Translations under genes and position numbers: made by a program
In this document: positions 11,401 to 22,712 of the stretch, piece after piece
Position numbering within the stretch: the first letter of the stretch is position 1
Layout: each line of letters starts with the position of its first letter
Notes under the pieces: model-generated
Told to the model about the DNA's origin: nothing
What the model saw: only the letters and a program-made list of their open reading frames with translations
Databases searched by the model: none
Assembly: GCA_030340625.1 (NCBI GenBank)
Contig: JAOPHQ010002024.1
Location: forward strand, 62,501 to 126,500
Origin: Merluccius polli
Lineage: Eukaryota > Chordata > Actinopteri > Gadiformes > Merlucciidae
Direction of reading: 5' to 3'
DNA: 64,000 nt

Positions 11401-14400
11401 GACGGGGCGGGGACCTGCGCTGACGTGTAGGAGCCAGACGAGGGCGCCAGTGAGCTCATGCTACTGCTGTCCACACTGGTGTACTGGAGAGTATGGGAGA
11501 GAGAGAGAGCGCCGCTTTGAAACCACTAAACTGCATCAGAACCAGACTTAAGATAAGCTGTGTGTGTATGTGTACCATGAGTGCCAGTAGCGCTAAACTT
11601 GACTTACAGTGAGCGCACTAGAGCCCACCGCTGAGACTGAGGAGTGGCTGCTGGCATGGCTGCAGAGCAGAGAAAAGAAGCTTGTTTCATGAATGTATCA
11701 GAAACACATCAGCAAACTACTAAGCACTACAGACCAAAAGTCATGGACCGTTAGCATCACAAGCATATGAAATCATGTGGGATGTTCAAACATCATCACA
11801 AAAAGTCAAACAAAAGCAGTCCATTTGCATACCACTATTAAAAGCTGTGTGTGTTTACGTGTGTTACCTGTTGAGGGAGCTGAGCTGGCTGACTGAGGGC
11901 ATGTCCTGGGCCAGGCTGGCCAGGGTAGCGTTGTGATTGGGCAGGACCGAGGGGAGGTGGGCGGGGCCACCCGGCCCACTGTTGCTGCTGACGCTCAGAG
12001 ATGGAGAGTCCGGCTTTGATGTTGAGGACACCGACGATGCTGCGATGTGGGGAGTGGGGGCAGGGAGGGGAGAGAGGGAGAGTTTGTGTGTATGGCAACC
12101 AATCAGAAACTAAAGCTAGTGATCATTTTTGCAAAGACATTTGATTGACAAAGGATAGCGCAGCGAGTTAGGAATAGCCTGGGAACCAGACGAATCTGCG
12201 AGCTCATGTTTTATTTGCTCTGGCAGATACGTCTGGCCCCTCTCCCATTCAGACAGATTCCCAGCCAACCTGGCCCGGGTCAGGCCAATCACAACCATTT
12301 ATCTTATATGGGGAGGGTTTGATGTGACTGTACAGAGGAGCGCCGTTGAGGCATTTTTGTGAACAACCAAGATGGCTGCCGCTGATGTGGAGCGGTCCGT
12401 TGAATCCGCTATTAAGTGAACTGGATGGTATATTTCCTCTAAGAGAAGAACAAAATACTGCACTTAAAGCTTTTGTAAATAAGAAAGATGTGTTTGCCGT
12501 ACTTCCGGTAGGATTTGGTAAAAGTTTAATTTATGTCACGTTTCGTTGCTCTGATTGTTTGTAGGTCTACCCAATTGCGTCCAGAGGTATTTTGGTCTGC
12601 ACCCGTTGATAAAGTCCCTTGGAAATCAAAAATGAACTGATTGGTTCCAGACTAATACGCATTTTGGGAATTGGTCTGGCGATACCAGGCTAAGATAGGA
12701 CATAACCGTCATCACAACGTACAATTGGAAACATTTCCAAGAGTAATTTCTTGCATTCCAATATAATCAGTAGATTGTTGTGACAGACAATAGTAGATAC
12801 AAGAGAAAACCATAGTAGAGCACTTACTATCTAAAGCAGCAGAGGTCCTCATGCCATTCAGACCGTTCTGAGGGATAAGAAAACACTAAACTCAGCTGCC
12901 ATGTAACCAAAGATGTGTGATGGATCATACAGGAATCTACTATAACGTAAAACACAAGGGAAGAACTTTGCTCATTTAATACAAATTAAAATACCTGGAA
13001 ACAATTAAAATTAAAATCTATCCAATTGATGCAAGAGGTCGGATTAATAGAAACCCACTTTAAGTCTCTCACCAAATGACCATTGTAATGACCATTGTTT
13101 GTAATGGTTTAACCAGGGTCCAAAATGGACACCTGCCACCAGCCAATGGCGGATCGATTTGACCATTTGGCAGGTAAAAAAATGAATATCAAAAAATGGC
13201 TTGATATCTTCACTCACACACTTAATTTTGGACTAGAGCTGCAACGATTAATCGATCGACAGAAAATTAATCGAATCACATTTTTATAAAATCGATTAAT
13301 CCTTTAGGTCATCGTTCAAGTACAAGTACCAAACATTTGCTGCTTGATGCTTCAGAAATTCAAATGTTTGATTTATAGATCATTATGAAATTAATCTTTA
13401 GTTTTTCTTGGCTGCTTGTCAGATAAAGCAAGCACATTTAAGACCTCACTTTGAACTCTGGTAACTTGTGATGGCATTTGCTATTATTTATGACATTTTC
13501 TAGACTAGATGATTAATCACTTAATCAAAACAAATACATAAGTCTAGTTTAGTTAAATTAATCTACTCTGCAAATAATCGTTAGTTGCAGCCCTATTTTG
13601 GACCATGTGTTTCACTCACCATGACTGGCCCAGAAGCCTCTTTGCTCTGGGAGAAAGCCAGCCGCGAGTGGACAGGCAAAGGTGCGTCATAGCTCCCCCC
13701 GACGGAAGAGAAGGGGGAGGCGGTTGAGGGGACCGCAGAGGATGACGACAAAGAGGAGGGAGCTGAGCTGGCAGCGGAGGAGGAGGAGGCGATGGAAGGG
13801 GGATTGGCTGAGCTGGCGGTGCCCAGGGAGGAAGGTGACAGGTTAGGCAGCGTGACCGAGGGCGAGTGGTAGACCGGCTCTGACGAGGAGATGGGCAGTG
13901 GCAGCGGCACCGACAGCGGGCTGCCCAGAGACTCACTGTCGGTCAGATAACCAGCACAACACAAAGTCAAGACTTGGTAGGCCTCTAGTGGCTCGCACTA
14001 ATTTAGTTCAACATTTCCATTTAGGGCATTTAGCAGATGCTTTTATCCAAAGCGGTTTAAATTACATTTGTCAGTAGAAAGTAAAACAAAAATATATCAC
14101 TTGATACAGCAAGGATGTCAACAGAACAAGTTTCTAGGTGCACCATACTTTCTGGTATACAGCATGGATAGCTAGGGTAAGATTCTGTACAATGCTAAGT
14201 ACTGGACTTAACTAGTACTTAACTAGTACTTAACTGCCAGGACATACAAACATACAATAAGTGCATAAGAGGTTTTTTTTGTGTCTTTTTGGTTCAAGGA
14301 TTTTTCTTTCTTGTTCTTCTGTTTGTTAATTCGTGACAATTCCCTATCAAAATGTTTGCGTATTTATTAGGGATGTCCGATATTGGCTTTTTTACCGATA

Positions 14401-17400
14401 ACCGATATTATTCAACTCTTAATTTCCGATACCGATATCAACCGATACCGATACTTTGAAATAATTCCAAACTTTGAAATAATTCCAAACCACCGACATA
14501 ACTACAGCTACAACTAGCGTCCCGCTACACGGCCGCACATGCCCAGGCTTGTTATTGACATAGACATAATATACATAGACGCCTCATAGACTGACGCTGC
14601 CTGTTGGAGCTGATGTATCAGCGCGGCCGCCATCTTGGATGGGTCCTCAGTGCGCCCCCAGGGCATTCATTTCTACTGAGGAAGGTGTATCCCCAACTAC
14701 AATAATAAGCATAACTCCCCGAATTGATTTTTTATGCCAATATCGGCCGATAATATCGGTGGGCCGATAATATCGGACATCCCTAGTATTTATAAATAGA
14801 AAAACGCAAACTGCACTTTAACCTCTGTGACATTGTTATTCTTTCGTTCAATACAAATAGGAACACAACTTGGTACTCTCACAGCAAACAGAGACAACAG
14901 ATTAGAACAGTCCAGGTTCCAGAGGACGTCAACAGACTTCAATTAGTTTCCAAGACCTTCACCCCAATGGCAACTACTAAATATAATAGCCATATTTCAT
15001 AACATAAAACATTTTAAACAACTGCAGAGGGTTAATAGCTACATATGCATAGTTAAAAATAGATATAAAAATCGTGGCACCGCTGAGCATACTGCCAGGT
15101 TCTGCTGGTACCTGAGTGGTGTGGAGTACAGGCTGGACTGGTTCTGTGGTCCTGGCACAGGTGGTGCGGCGGCGGCGGGGACCGGCGTCGACTCTCGCGA
15201 CGCGCCAACGACACAGTTCTCCACAGTGCCGAAGTCTGGCATGGCCGACTCAGAGCCGAAGTCCAGCGCTCCGAACTGGAGGTTGAGCCCGGGAATGTCA
15301 GCGGAGCCTGGCATCTCCACTGCTGTGGCGGGGATCTGGAGAGGAAGGTACCAGAGTCAGTTGATGATTCAAAAATGGACTTCTGCTAAAAATTATTCTA
15401 CAGTTGGAAACAGCGTCCATAGCAACGTTCTGTTATTCATAGCAGTGGTCTGCTATTCAGAAATAACAGACGTAGCATGCCGTAATTGACCAATCAGAAT
15501 CGAGTATTCAACAAAACCGCGAAATAACTAGAGAGAAAACGCTGCCACCGACACAATATTGCCACGCAAAATATCGTGATACTATGCTATATCGATTTCT
15601 TCCCCCGATCCCTACCTTGGACGTCGGAGGTATCCTTCGTTTCTGGCCCTTGAGTTGTGCCCGCTGCTGCTGGTGCTGTGGCGTGCTGCCGCCCGGCGGG
15701 TCCGGCCCGGCGCCGGGAGGAGCAGGACACTTGGCACTAGCAGCCGCCATCAGAGGGCCTCCCGGGCCCCCCCCGGCCGACGGCGGGACGGGCGACGGTG
15801 CCGCAGGGGCGGACTGCTGTAGCCGCTGCGTCGGGGGGCTTTGTTGGCGTGGTGCCAGGGGCAGCGAGGGTCCCGCCGCGTGCCTCTGGACCAGCTGGCT
15901 CAGAACCAGAGAGGGCTCCGGCTGCAGACCAAACTCTCCTGGAAGCACACACACACGTGTGTGTGTGTGTGTGTGTGCTTCCACAAAGTGAAGGGAAGCA
16001 CTTGCAAACCTTCATTTTAAAATGGCCCTCGTTATCAACACATGACCTGTATTTGGGACAGGCTTCTATTATTTCAGAAACAGTTAAAAATAGCATAGGG
16101 TACTATGTTTAGGCTCATAGAAGACTTACACGTTTAAAACATATATATATACATTATGCAAAAAAAGATGAGAAAAACGATTTTTGCCATCATGAACGAA
16201 TCATCGAATAACCGATTATTCTGACCCACCCCTACTTTAAATAAGTGTGGCCAGCGCTGACTGTATGATAGAGCGAACTATAACCTTCAGGTCCAGGCCG
16301 TCTCCTTTCAACTGTTCAACTGCATTCACTCAGCCGCAGTGTGTTGTTTGGTACTTCCCACATGCTGGCACAGACGTATTACCTTTGTAATACGGTGACA
16401 AGATCAAAGGAGGCTTACTAAACCGATGTGTCAGATCAAACAGACTAGCCAAGAATCATGATTATTATTATTTTTTTACTCAGGACTAATCCACTCATTT
16501 CTAAGAATGTAACCTTACATAACCTTTGTCTCCGCCTATTTTTTTTAACTGCCATTATGTCCGCCCATTCGGCAACCATTGCATTCCCGAGTTTTCCTTG
16601 ACCTTTAGAGGGGCTAGGCTGGGTGTGATGTATAATGGGGGCATGTGAAGCCCTTTAAAAACTGTAAAAGGGATTTTATACATTATATTATATACATAGA
16701 CATGAATAATCAGACCCTAGGCCTGATCCGGAGTCGACTCTTAGCCAGATTAACATTTCTAGACAAAACCATGAGAAAGAAAGAGAAGAGTGGCGCCGCT
16801 TGGTCCACCATCTGAACACTCACGGCTGAACTGCGAGGACAGCGAGGAGGCGCTAGGCTCCGACACCTTCAGGTCCCAGCTTGAGGCGACGGGTGGAGGT
16901 ACTGGGACTCCCGGGCCTGGCAGTCGACCGCCCTGGGTGCTGGCGGGGGGCGTGGCCTGGGAGGACGGCAGCGGACCCAGGCCTGGACCCTTCAGCTGCT
17001 CCAGGATCTGAGCGCCGGCGCTGGGCTGGCTTCTCTTGGACTGTCCCAGGTCCCCAAAACCAGCGCCCAGCACAGACGACTGACACACAGGAGGAAAACA
17101 GGAAGATATTTTAAGAAGAGGTCATTGTGAATCCTGTGTCAACACAAAAAGAACCACAAGATTTAAGAGGGTCTAACAATAAGGCTTGTACATTGCGACG
17201 TCACCTCGCAATGACCGCCTCCCTTTTGGAAGCATAGGAGCATTGTAATGTTAGTTATTGTGTTGGTAGTAATGGTTATTTGGTCATTGTAATAGTAATT
17301 AATCATGAAATTGTGTCATTATATCATTATGGGAAGACATTGTTGTGTTTGAAACTGCCACAGCGTAGTAAAACAACGTTTTCATTAGCCTAGGTTACGG

Positions 17401-20400
17401 CGTATTTACGTTGATTCAGGATTTACAGGACTATAACTCTCGAGTCATCAAAATCAAAATGGCGGAGTATCGCCAACAAAAAATCCCATGACGCATTCTG
17501 ATGTACAAGCCCTACATACATCCCATTAAAAAGAAAAGGGGACCTAAGGTGAAAAAAATGCTTGTCGGCATGCGAGAAGGAAGAGTATCATTAATGTCGG
17601 GGGGGTGGGGCAGAGCAGCAGAAGCAATTGTCAGTTTACCAGGGCAACGTGTGCATAGCTTGTGCTGCCGGTGGCGTTTCTGCTGAGGGGAAGCTGGGGC
17701 TGCAGCGGTTGATGGTGGTGGGAGTTGGTAAAGACCAGGCTCTGAGAGCTGGAGGAGGAAGAGGAAGGGGCAGCCTCCCTACCTCCACCAACAGGCTTCT
17801 GCAGCAGAGAGGCCAGGTCCAGACTGGCAAGGAGACGAAGCAGGGGAATATGCTTAGCAGGGCACTTCATTGTTGACTTATCATTATTATAGTGCATCAC
17901 ACTATCAAAGAGCTTGATCTATCGGCGGTATGACAGATTTGCGTATGTGTGTTTTTTTTTTTACCTTTGTCCAGGTGTGATGTGGTTCTCAGCAGCAGGT
18001 GTGATGTGGTTCTCAGCAGCAGGTGCACAAGAAGAGGTGAACACTTTGGTCTCGGATAGCTGAGGAAAAGACACCGCAGAGATTATTGTTATAGTCCAAG
18101 CAACAGCTATTAAGGTTACCACTTAAACACATAAATGTAGATAAATGTACACTCCTTATGAAGGGCTAAATGTGCTTAGCTTGGGGCTGCAACGATTCGT
18201 CAATTAATCGATTAGTCAATCAACGAATCAAATTTTTATCATCAATTTAACAAGTTCAAATACCAAACATTTGCTGCATGATGTTTTGCAAATTTTTGTT
18301 TGGTTCATGGATCATTATGAAATTAATACCTTTTCTTGGCTGCTTGTCAGATAAAGCACATTTAAGACATCACTTTGGACTCTGGTAACTTGTGGTGGAA
18401 TTTGCTATTATTTATGACATTTTCATAAGTCAGCAACCCATCAACAGCAGGGCCTTTTCTAACATGGCCTGGTGGTGTGACGAGTAGACGTGTGCCTGCG
18501 ACTCACGCTGACGTCCTCGCTCCAGTCCTCGGCAGCCCAATCTTCCAGTGTACTCCTCCAGGCTGCTAAACGCAGGGGAACACCAAGAGATCAGAGCCTC
18601 GCATGCTCACACTAGCAAATGCGTGTCGTTAGGGCTGAGCAATATGTGAATTAAATACTTGACAAATAAAAAGAGTACTTTTTCATTTTTATCATTGCGT
18701 GACTGTAATGCAGCCTTTAAAACCAATGTACTTATGCCATATCTATATACCATACATCAATATAATATTGATATATCGCCCAATCGTTATGTGTCATATT
18801 GGCAGGACGCATATTAGCGCCACTTACCCGTTCCATCTGGGTTGTTGCCATTGGCGCCCGTTTCCCAGGCCTCCGTGTGCGTGGTGCCCTGTGTCCGGGC
18901 CTCCGAGGTGTAGTCCGCTGGGTTGAAGGTCCTGGGGGGGGGGGGGGGGGGGGGGGGGGTTGCAAAGCGAATAACATTAAAGATATATAGGATATATATC
19001 ATATGGGAGGTCAGTCAAACAAATGCTTTTGAAAACAAACACTGCAGAAATGTCTGCAGTGCTGCATATAAAGGCAAACTACGTAAGGGTGTGCGTGTGT
19101 TCTAGGTTCATACCCCATGCCCTGGGCAGAGAACCTGCTCCCGGGCGGTGCTCTGCCCCTGCCTCGACCTCCGGCTCCTACAGAATACGAGAAGAGAACA
19201 CATTTTAGCCTTCTGCCACTGGGAAGGAGAAACAAGGTTGAATGTCTCTCTCTCTCCATGTACCCATCCACCCACCTCTGCCTCCCCTGCCGCCCCTCCG
19301 GCCTCGCTCCGAGCCCCTGTCCACCGGTGTCACCTCCACCCCGTTCTCCTCTGGGCGTGCTGCTGCGGCTGCTGCAGACGCGCACACGCACGCACACACG
19401 CACACGCACACACACACACGGCTGGATGTGGTAGCACCGCAGGGTGGGATGTGAAAGCTTTCTGTGGTAGGGCTGCAACTAACGATTATTTTCATAGTCG
19501 ATTAAGCTACGGATCATTTTTCCCAATTAATCATTGTCTAGAAAATATCTAAATAATAGCAAATGCAATTTGCAAATAACAAGTGACCAGAGTCCAAAGT
19601 GATGTCTTGAATTTGCTTGCTTTATCTGACAAGCAGCCAAGAAAAACTAAAGTATTAATTTCATATTCATGATCCATGAACAAAACATATGAATTTCTGA
19701 AGCATCAAGCAGCAAATGTTTGGTATTTGTACTTGATGAATAACCTACGATTAATCGATAAAAACATGTTTTGATTAATTGTCGATGGACTAATCGACTA
19801 ATCAACTAATGGTTGCAGCCCTCCTCGGAGGGGTGTGCGGTGGTGGCGGTGGTGTACCAGGTCGGCTGCGACTAGCACCCCTGCCCCTGCGGCCGGAGGC
19901 ACTGCGACCCTTGTTGCCTTCCTTGTCTCCTTTCTTCTCCCGGTTCTCCTTGTTCTCCTTGCTCTCGGACGGTCCCTCCTTAACCAGGGGCTTCTTTTTC
20001 CCTACAGTCTCCCATGAGGTCTACAGACGCACACAGACAATAAGAGCGTTCCAAACACATCAATGTTAAGATGCAAGGACATGGTGGCTCAAAACGTCAT
20101 TCTGGTTGAATGGAAATCTGACTCTGCACCTTGTTTTAAAACACGGCTTAACAAGATGCTGTTCGTCATTCAGATGGAAAAACCAACACATGGAACACAT
20201 TTCTAAACATTTGGGGACCATTTCTTGAGGTCTGTACAACCTGTACAACAAACCGCAGTAACAATATAATATGGTAAATGGACTGCATTTATATCGCACT
20301 TTGAGTGGCCACTCAAGTGCTTTACAATTATTGCCTCACACCATTCATACACACCCATTCATACACCAACGGCGGTGTGAGCCATGAAAGGCAACAGCCA

Positions 20401-22712
20401 GCTGGTCAGGAGCAGTTAGGGTTAGGGTGTCTTGCTCAGGGACACCTCCACACTAAGCTAGGAGGAGCCGAGGATCGAACCAGCAACCTTCCAGTTGCCA
20501 GACAATATTAGACACCTGTTCTATTTGGATGTTTTTATGGGTTACAATATATCTGTTTAAAATGTCATTAGCAACAAACATGTCTTAGTTAACCGTTACT
20601 CGAATTCGTTTGAGCTGTCAAGACATTTCATTTCCTTTTATTATTTTTCTTTGTTCCTGTTTTTGTTTTAATGTGTGTGTATGAATGTTATGTAAAAATT
20701 GAATCAGTTAATGTTCAGCTCTCTGGTACAACTGCCATATGCACCATATGCATGGAATGGACTGCAGGTCTCATTGGATTTATTGGATATTAAGCAGGAG
20801 GAATGTTCTGGACTCTAGTCTTTTTTTTGTACATTACTGTATCTTATCTGTATCTATCTTTTGTGCTTCATCAACATGACCATTACCGTTCTTGTTTTTA
20901 TAATTTGGATCAGGGTTAGATCACAGCCTACTTGGATTACATACCATGAATAGGCTTTTGACCTTCACAAACAGGAGAGAACCACTTACTATTTTGGGAC
21001 CTTAATCAAGACAAAAACAACATAGGTAGCTTGGAGAGGGGTGGGGGGGGGGTTCAGCGATCCCCCAACACCATCTGTGCTCACAGGCCGGCCTGGGAAC
21101 GGTTGGGTCTCTCAACAAGAATGTCCGGCATGCAGTTGGAGAAACATTTCCCCGTTTGCCTGAACACTGTTGGCCATTATTCTCCTTAATAAGCAACCAA
21201 CGTGTACAACACTACAACACTCTTGTGCCACCAGTCAGTAGGGCTGGGCAATATATACATATTGTATGGATATATAGCCCAGCCCTGCGGACTGTTGAAT
21301 GCAAGGACAAGACTGTGAAGATTGGATTTTAGGTCTTGTTATGTGTTTACTATATAGCTAATAGGTGGGGATGGCACTGCGCGGCGCACCAAGTTTTTGA
21401 GCAAGTTTTGAGCAGAAGGTTACATGCTACTGTTGATGTAGTGTACTTCTTGTCTGCATTTAATGTGAAAACAATAAACATACTGTTAAAAAAACAATTT
21501 AAAAAAAATCGATTCAGGCTTTAATAAAAAAAAAATTGTTTTAATTGATACATTCGTTTTTAAAAAATGCAATACTTAAGTGAATCATTTTTTTCCCCCA
21601 GCCCTATCTCGCTTATCCAGTGTGCGACCCCCTTTAGGGTAGGGAGGATAGACAAGCGATTAGGGTGTTTGAATCCCAGGCGAAAGGTTTTGGGTTCGAA
21701 CCCCAATGTCCACAATATACTGTATGTGTAGGCAACCTTGAGCAGCATTCCTAACCCCTACTGTCTCACATCATGACATGTAAGTCGCTTTAGACAAAAG
21801 CATCTGCTAAATAACTCAATAGTGAATAGGCAACAGCCAAGAAGAAGCATCTAGACGCCTGTGTGGGTCTAGGGTGATAGCATACCGTGTCGGAGGTGCT
21901 CTCCAGGAGGAAGTTGATGGCTCTGTTGACGTCCTCGTTGCAATCATGGAGTGCTATCATGCACTCGTCCTGGTTCTTCCCCGTCACCTCCATTAGCTAG
22001 GAGCAGAAATGCACACAGGCACAAATCATACACAAGGACGTAAAAGAAGAGCACATTTTCACAAAAGCCACACGGTTAAGCAAAAACTCGATAAAGTGAT
22101 AAATCACGAGAATCTCATCTCCCAGAGGTTTAATTTGAGCATGTGCTGACGTGCAGAAATGCACACGTTCACAAAGGGAAACGGAGACTCCCAAACACTG
22201 CCTAGCTACCAAACAATGATCCTCATGCATTGGCATTTTGAAGTCCCTTATCCTCACCTGGTTGACTTTGCACTCAAAGTCAGAATCGTTCTTGTCGCAG
22301 ATCATCTGTGCGAGGCGCATTTGCTCTGCGGTAGCCTGGATCACGAAACAGAAAAACAGAAAGTATATAGTGCCAACATGGTGTACTGTTTTAAAATGGG
22401 TGCTGGGGATTGTTCTTCATTAGTTGACAGTACTGGAAACCAACAACGTGAACGAGGTCATTTCCATCTGAAATGTGTACATTTGGCTATCTGCCGTATT
22501 TATAGTGTCTTGGGGCCCATAGAGATTCCTTTGGTTGAAATGTACATGTTGGTGTTTTGGCATTCGTATTCATAATTAATTCATTATTAAGTCCCCCTGT
22601 GGAGGCGAGTCCTCACCTGTGTGTGTTTCTGTGGTTGGGAGGAGTGTGTGGCGGTGGGCAGTGTCTTCTCGCGAGGGCCCCGGGCCTTGTCGCCGCCCAG
22701 CGAGCTCATCAT
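5416..22712 (-). CDS. ubap2: Ubiquitin-associated protein 2 (UBAP2/lingerer family)
   Basis: Twenty-six coding exons (plus-strand positions, last exon first): 5416-5511, 5907-6098, 6694-6761, 7423-7527, 8280-8681, 8971-9049, 9202-9252, 10712-10803, 11168-11483, 11608-11659, 11868-12039, 12828-12867, 13620-13935, 15112-15335, 15616-15938, 16824-17079, 17640-17823, 17965-18059, 18507-18562, 18828-18931, 19114-19177, 19276-19371, 19858-20020, 21886-21996, 22258-22335, 22617-22712. All phases agree, giving about 1,276 aa. The UBA domain (about 50-95) has LMEVTGKNQDECMIALHDCN, and an RG-rich stretch follows. The family core near 545-565 has VEMPGSADIPGLNLQFGAL, then DYYG and GYSYTGLPYYPG segments and a YGSSPYWAN end. 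The family is linked to stress granules and to ubiquitin-dependent RNA polymerase II removal. UBAP2 is preferred over UBAP2L because dcaf12 and ubap1 adjoin it and the C terminus matches. Confidence 0.95.
6826..7165. repeat. 20-bp minisatellite in ubap2 intron
   Basis: About 17 tandem copies of a 20-mer of the type CCACTAGTCCACTACTATAG, with variants at a few positions (CCA/CGA/TGA, CTATAG/CAGTAA). Each unit contains the palindrome ACTAGT. There are no spacers, so this is a satellite, not a CRISPR array. Confidence 0.9.
8020..8110 (+). repeat. Retroelement 3' tail fragment
   Basis: The stretch with 'tgacaataaagataattctgattctgaat' resembles the 3' end of fish LINE/SINE elements. A related 'acaatgacaataaag' end occurs at 41717-41731. 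No coding part remains. Confidence 0.45.
8191..8299. repeat. 26-bp direct repeat duplicating a ubap2 exon end and donor site, around a GT-rich tract
   Basis: The same 26 bp (GCTGACCTGAGCTGAAGGTG plus TGCTGG) occur at 8191-8216 and 8274-8299. The second copy is the true 3' end of coding exon 8280-8681 with its GTCAGC donor. The first copy lies 83 bp into the intron, beyond a GTGTGG-rich stretch, and carries an identical donor. Confidence 0.9.
8700..8898 (-). repeat. 5'-truncated hAT-type MITE
   Basis: It ends in the family terminus 'cgactaatcgttgcagccctaa' and contains the shared internal blocks 'ccagagtccaaagtgatgtcttgaatttgctttatctgacaagcag'. The other terminus is missing, next to exon 8280-8681. 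Confidence 0.7.
9385..9800. repeat. Foldback element with inverted repeats in ubap2 intron
   Basis: Positions 9385-9420 are repeated inverted at about 9690-9725 (shared core GACCGTTGCTAT and GCTATTTCCAA-like ends). Inside, 9422-9437 and 9456-9472 form a second imperfect inverted repeat (CAGGGTGATGCA with TGCATCACCCTG). The outer part also recurs at 15395-15530 and 10535-10605 (shared 'ccaatcagaatcgagtattca'). It is an unclassified non-autonomous DNA element. Confidence 0.6.
9823..9906. repeat. Long perfect inverted repeat (25-bp arms)
   Basis: Arm 9823-9847 is the exact reverse complement of arm 9882-9906, with a 34-bp G/C-rich loop between them. Part of the arm recurs near 10532-10550, so it probably belongs to the surrounding transposon family. 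Confidence 0.9.
10111..10420. repeat. 52-bp tandem repeat, six copies
   Basis: Units start at 10111, 10163, 10215, 10267, 10319 and 10371, exactly 52 bp apart. Each contains CTCCAGTAAATAGAGAC, then CTTAGTAACGAC and GGCAACG. Copies differ at a few positions and alternate between two subtypes (GACAACC and GACGATC). There are no unique spacers. Confidence 0.92.
10847..11121. mobile_element. TTAA-flanked MITE with long terminal inverted repeats
   Basis: It is bounded by TTAA at 10847-10850 and 11118-11121. The ends AGGGCC...GGCCC and about 70 bp inside them are inverted repeats of each other, for example GTGATTAGCTATTACAAGCC and GGCTTGTAATGGCTAATCAC. TTAA targets are typical of piggyBac and Kolobok elements. 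There is no coding capacity, and it lies between two ubap2 exons. Confidence 0.75.
12174..12695. mobile_element. Transposon-like insert carrying a RecQ-helicase-like coding fragment
   Basis: The ends mirror each other: TAGCCTGG with CCAGAC on the left, and GTCTGG with CCAGGCTA on the right. Inside, on the plus strand from about 12415 to 12540, is an open reading stretch with FPLREEQNTALKAF and LPVGFGKSLIY. These resemble the Q-motif region and Walker A motif of RecQ-type helicases. The frame closes soon after (stop near 12562), so it is one exon-sized relic, antisense to ubap2. Confidence 0.55.
13234..13595. mobile_element. Complete hAT-type MITE with 8-bp target-site duplication
   Basis: The termini TAGAGCTGCAAC and GTTGCAGCCCTA are inverted repeats, and the insert is flanked by the exact duplication TTTTGGAC (13226-13233 and 13596-13603). 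Eight-base duplications are typical of hAT elements. It is 362 bp with no coding capacity. Relatives are at 1418, 8700, 18183, 19468 and 46925. Confidence 0.88.
14005..14065 (-). repeat. V-SINE/LINE-type 3' tail fragment
   Basis: The reverse complement contains a 'gctttggataaaagcatctgctaaatg' tail, which ends many fish V-SINEs. Only the tail is present. Confidence 0.55.
14368..14785. mobile_element. hAT-type MITE (GGGATGTCCGAT family) with 8-bp duplication
   Basis: The termini TAGGGATGTCCGATATTGGC and GATAATATCGGACATCCCTA are inverted repeats, and the exact duplication GTATTTAT lies on both sides (14360-14367 and 14786-14793). It is 418 bp, non-coding and located in a ubap2 intron. Confidence 0.9.
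17187..17512. mobile_element. MITE with GGCTTGTACAT termini
   Basis: The ends AAGGCTTGTACATTGCGACG and GATGTACAAGCCCTA are inverted. The same family, in opposite orientation, is at 28875-29190, sharing CCGCCTCC-type and 'atcattatgggaagacattgttgtgtttgaaactgcc'-type sequence in reverse complement. Both copies lie in introns. Confidence 0.65.
18183..18440 (+). repeat. 3'-truncated hAT-type MITE
   Basis: It starts GGGGCTGCAACGATTC and keeps the internal family blocks, then stops before the right terminus. The family is described at 13234-13595. Confidence 0.7.
19378..19421. repeat. CA-rich simple repeat beside a ubap2 exon
   Basis: A run of ACGCACACGC-type units ends in (AC)n directly upstream, on the minus strand, of the exon ending at 19371. 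The acceptor therefore has a GT-rich tract in place of a clean pyrimidine tract. Confidence 0.7.
19468..19822. mobile_element. Near full-length hAT-type MITE next to a ubap2 exon
   Basis: The termini TAGGGCTGCAAC and GTTGCAGCCCT are present, and the inside matches the 13234 family. No matching target duplication was seen. Its right end is only 35 bp from exon 19858-20020, so it lies almost against that exon's donor site. Confidence 0.8.
20270..20515 (+). repeat. Dispersed teleost repeat
   Basis: The sequence 'ggtaaatggactgcatttatatcgcact...gtgctttacaatt...cacccattcatac...gaggatcgaaccagcaaccttccagttgcc' matches a repeat I know to be very common in fish genomes. It is non-coding. Confidence 0.7.
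21598..21832 (+). repeat. V-SINE-like tRNA-derived element
   Basis: A tRNA-like head with a box B consensus (GGGTTCGAACCCC, 21691-21703) is followed by a body and the typical tail 'taagtcgctttagacaaaagcatctgctaaataa'. It ends 50 bp from the UBA-domain exon of ubap2. Confidence 0.75.

Noticed and set aside
21660..21712. Possible tRNA gene because of box B GGGTTCGAACCCC
   Set aside because: No cloverleaf could be completed, and the V-SINE body and tail follow, so it is a SINE head.
5416..22712. Assignment as ubap2l
   Set aside because: The RRIPPTSK and YGSSPYW-type segments and the dcaf12/ubap1 neighbours fit UBAP2. UBAP2L ends in SYSWGAN-like sequence in human.
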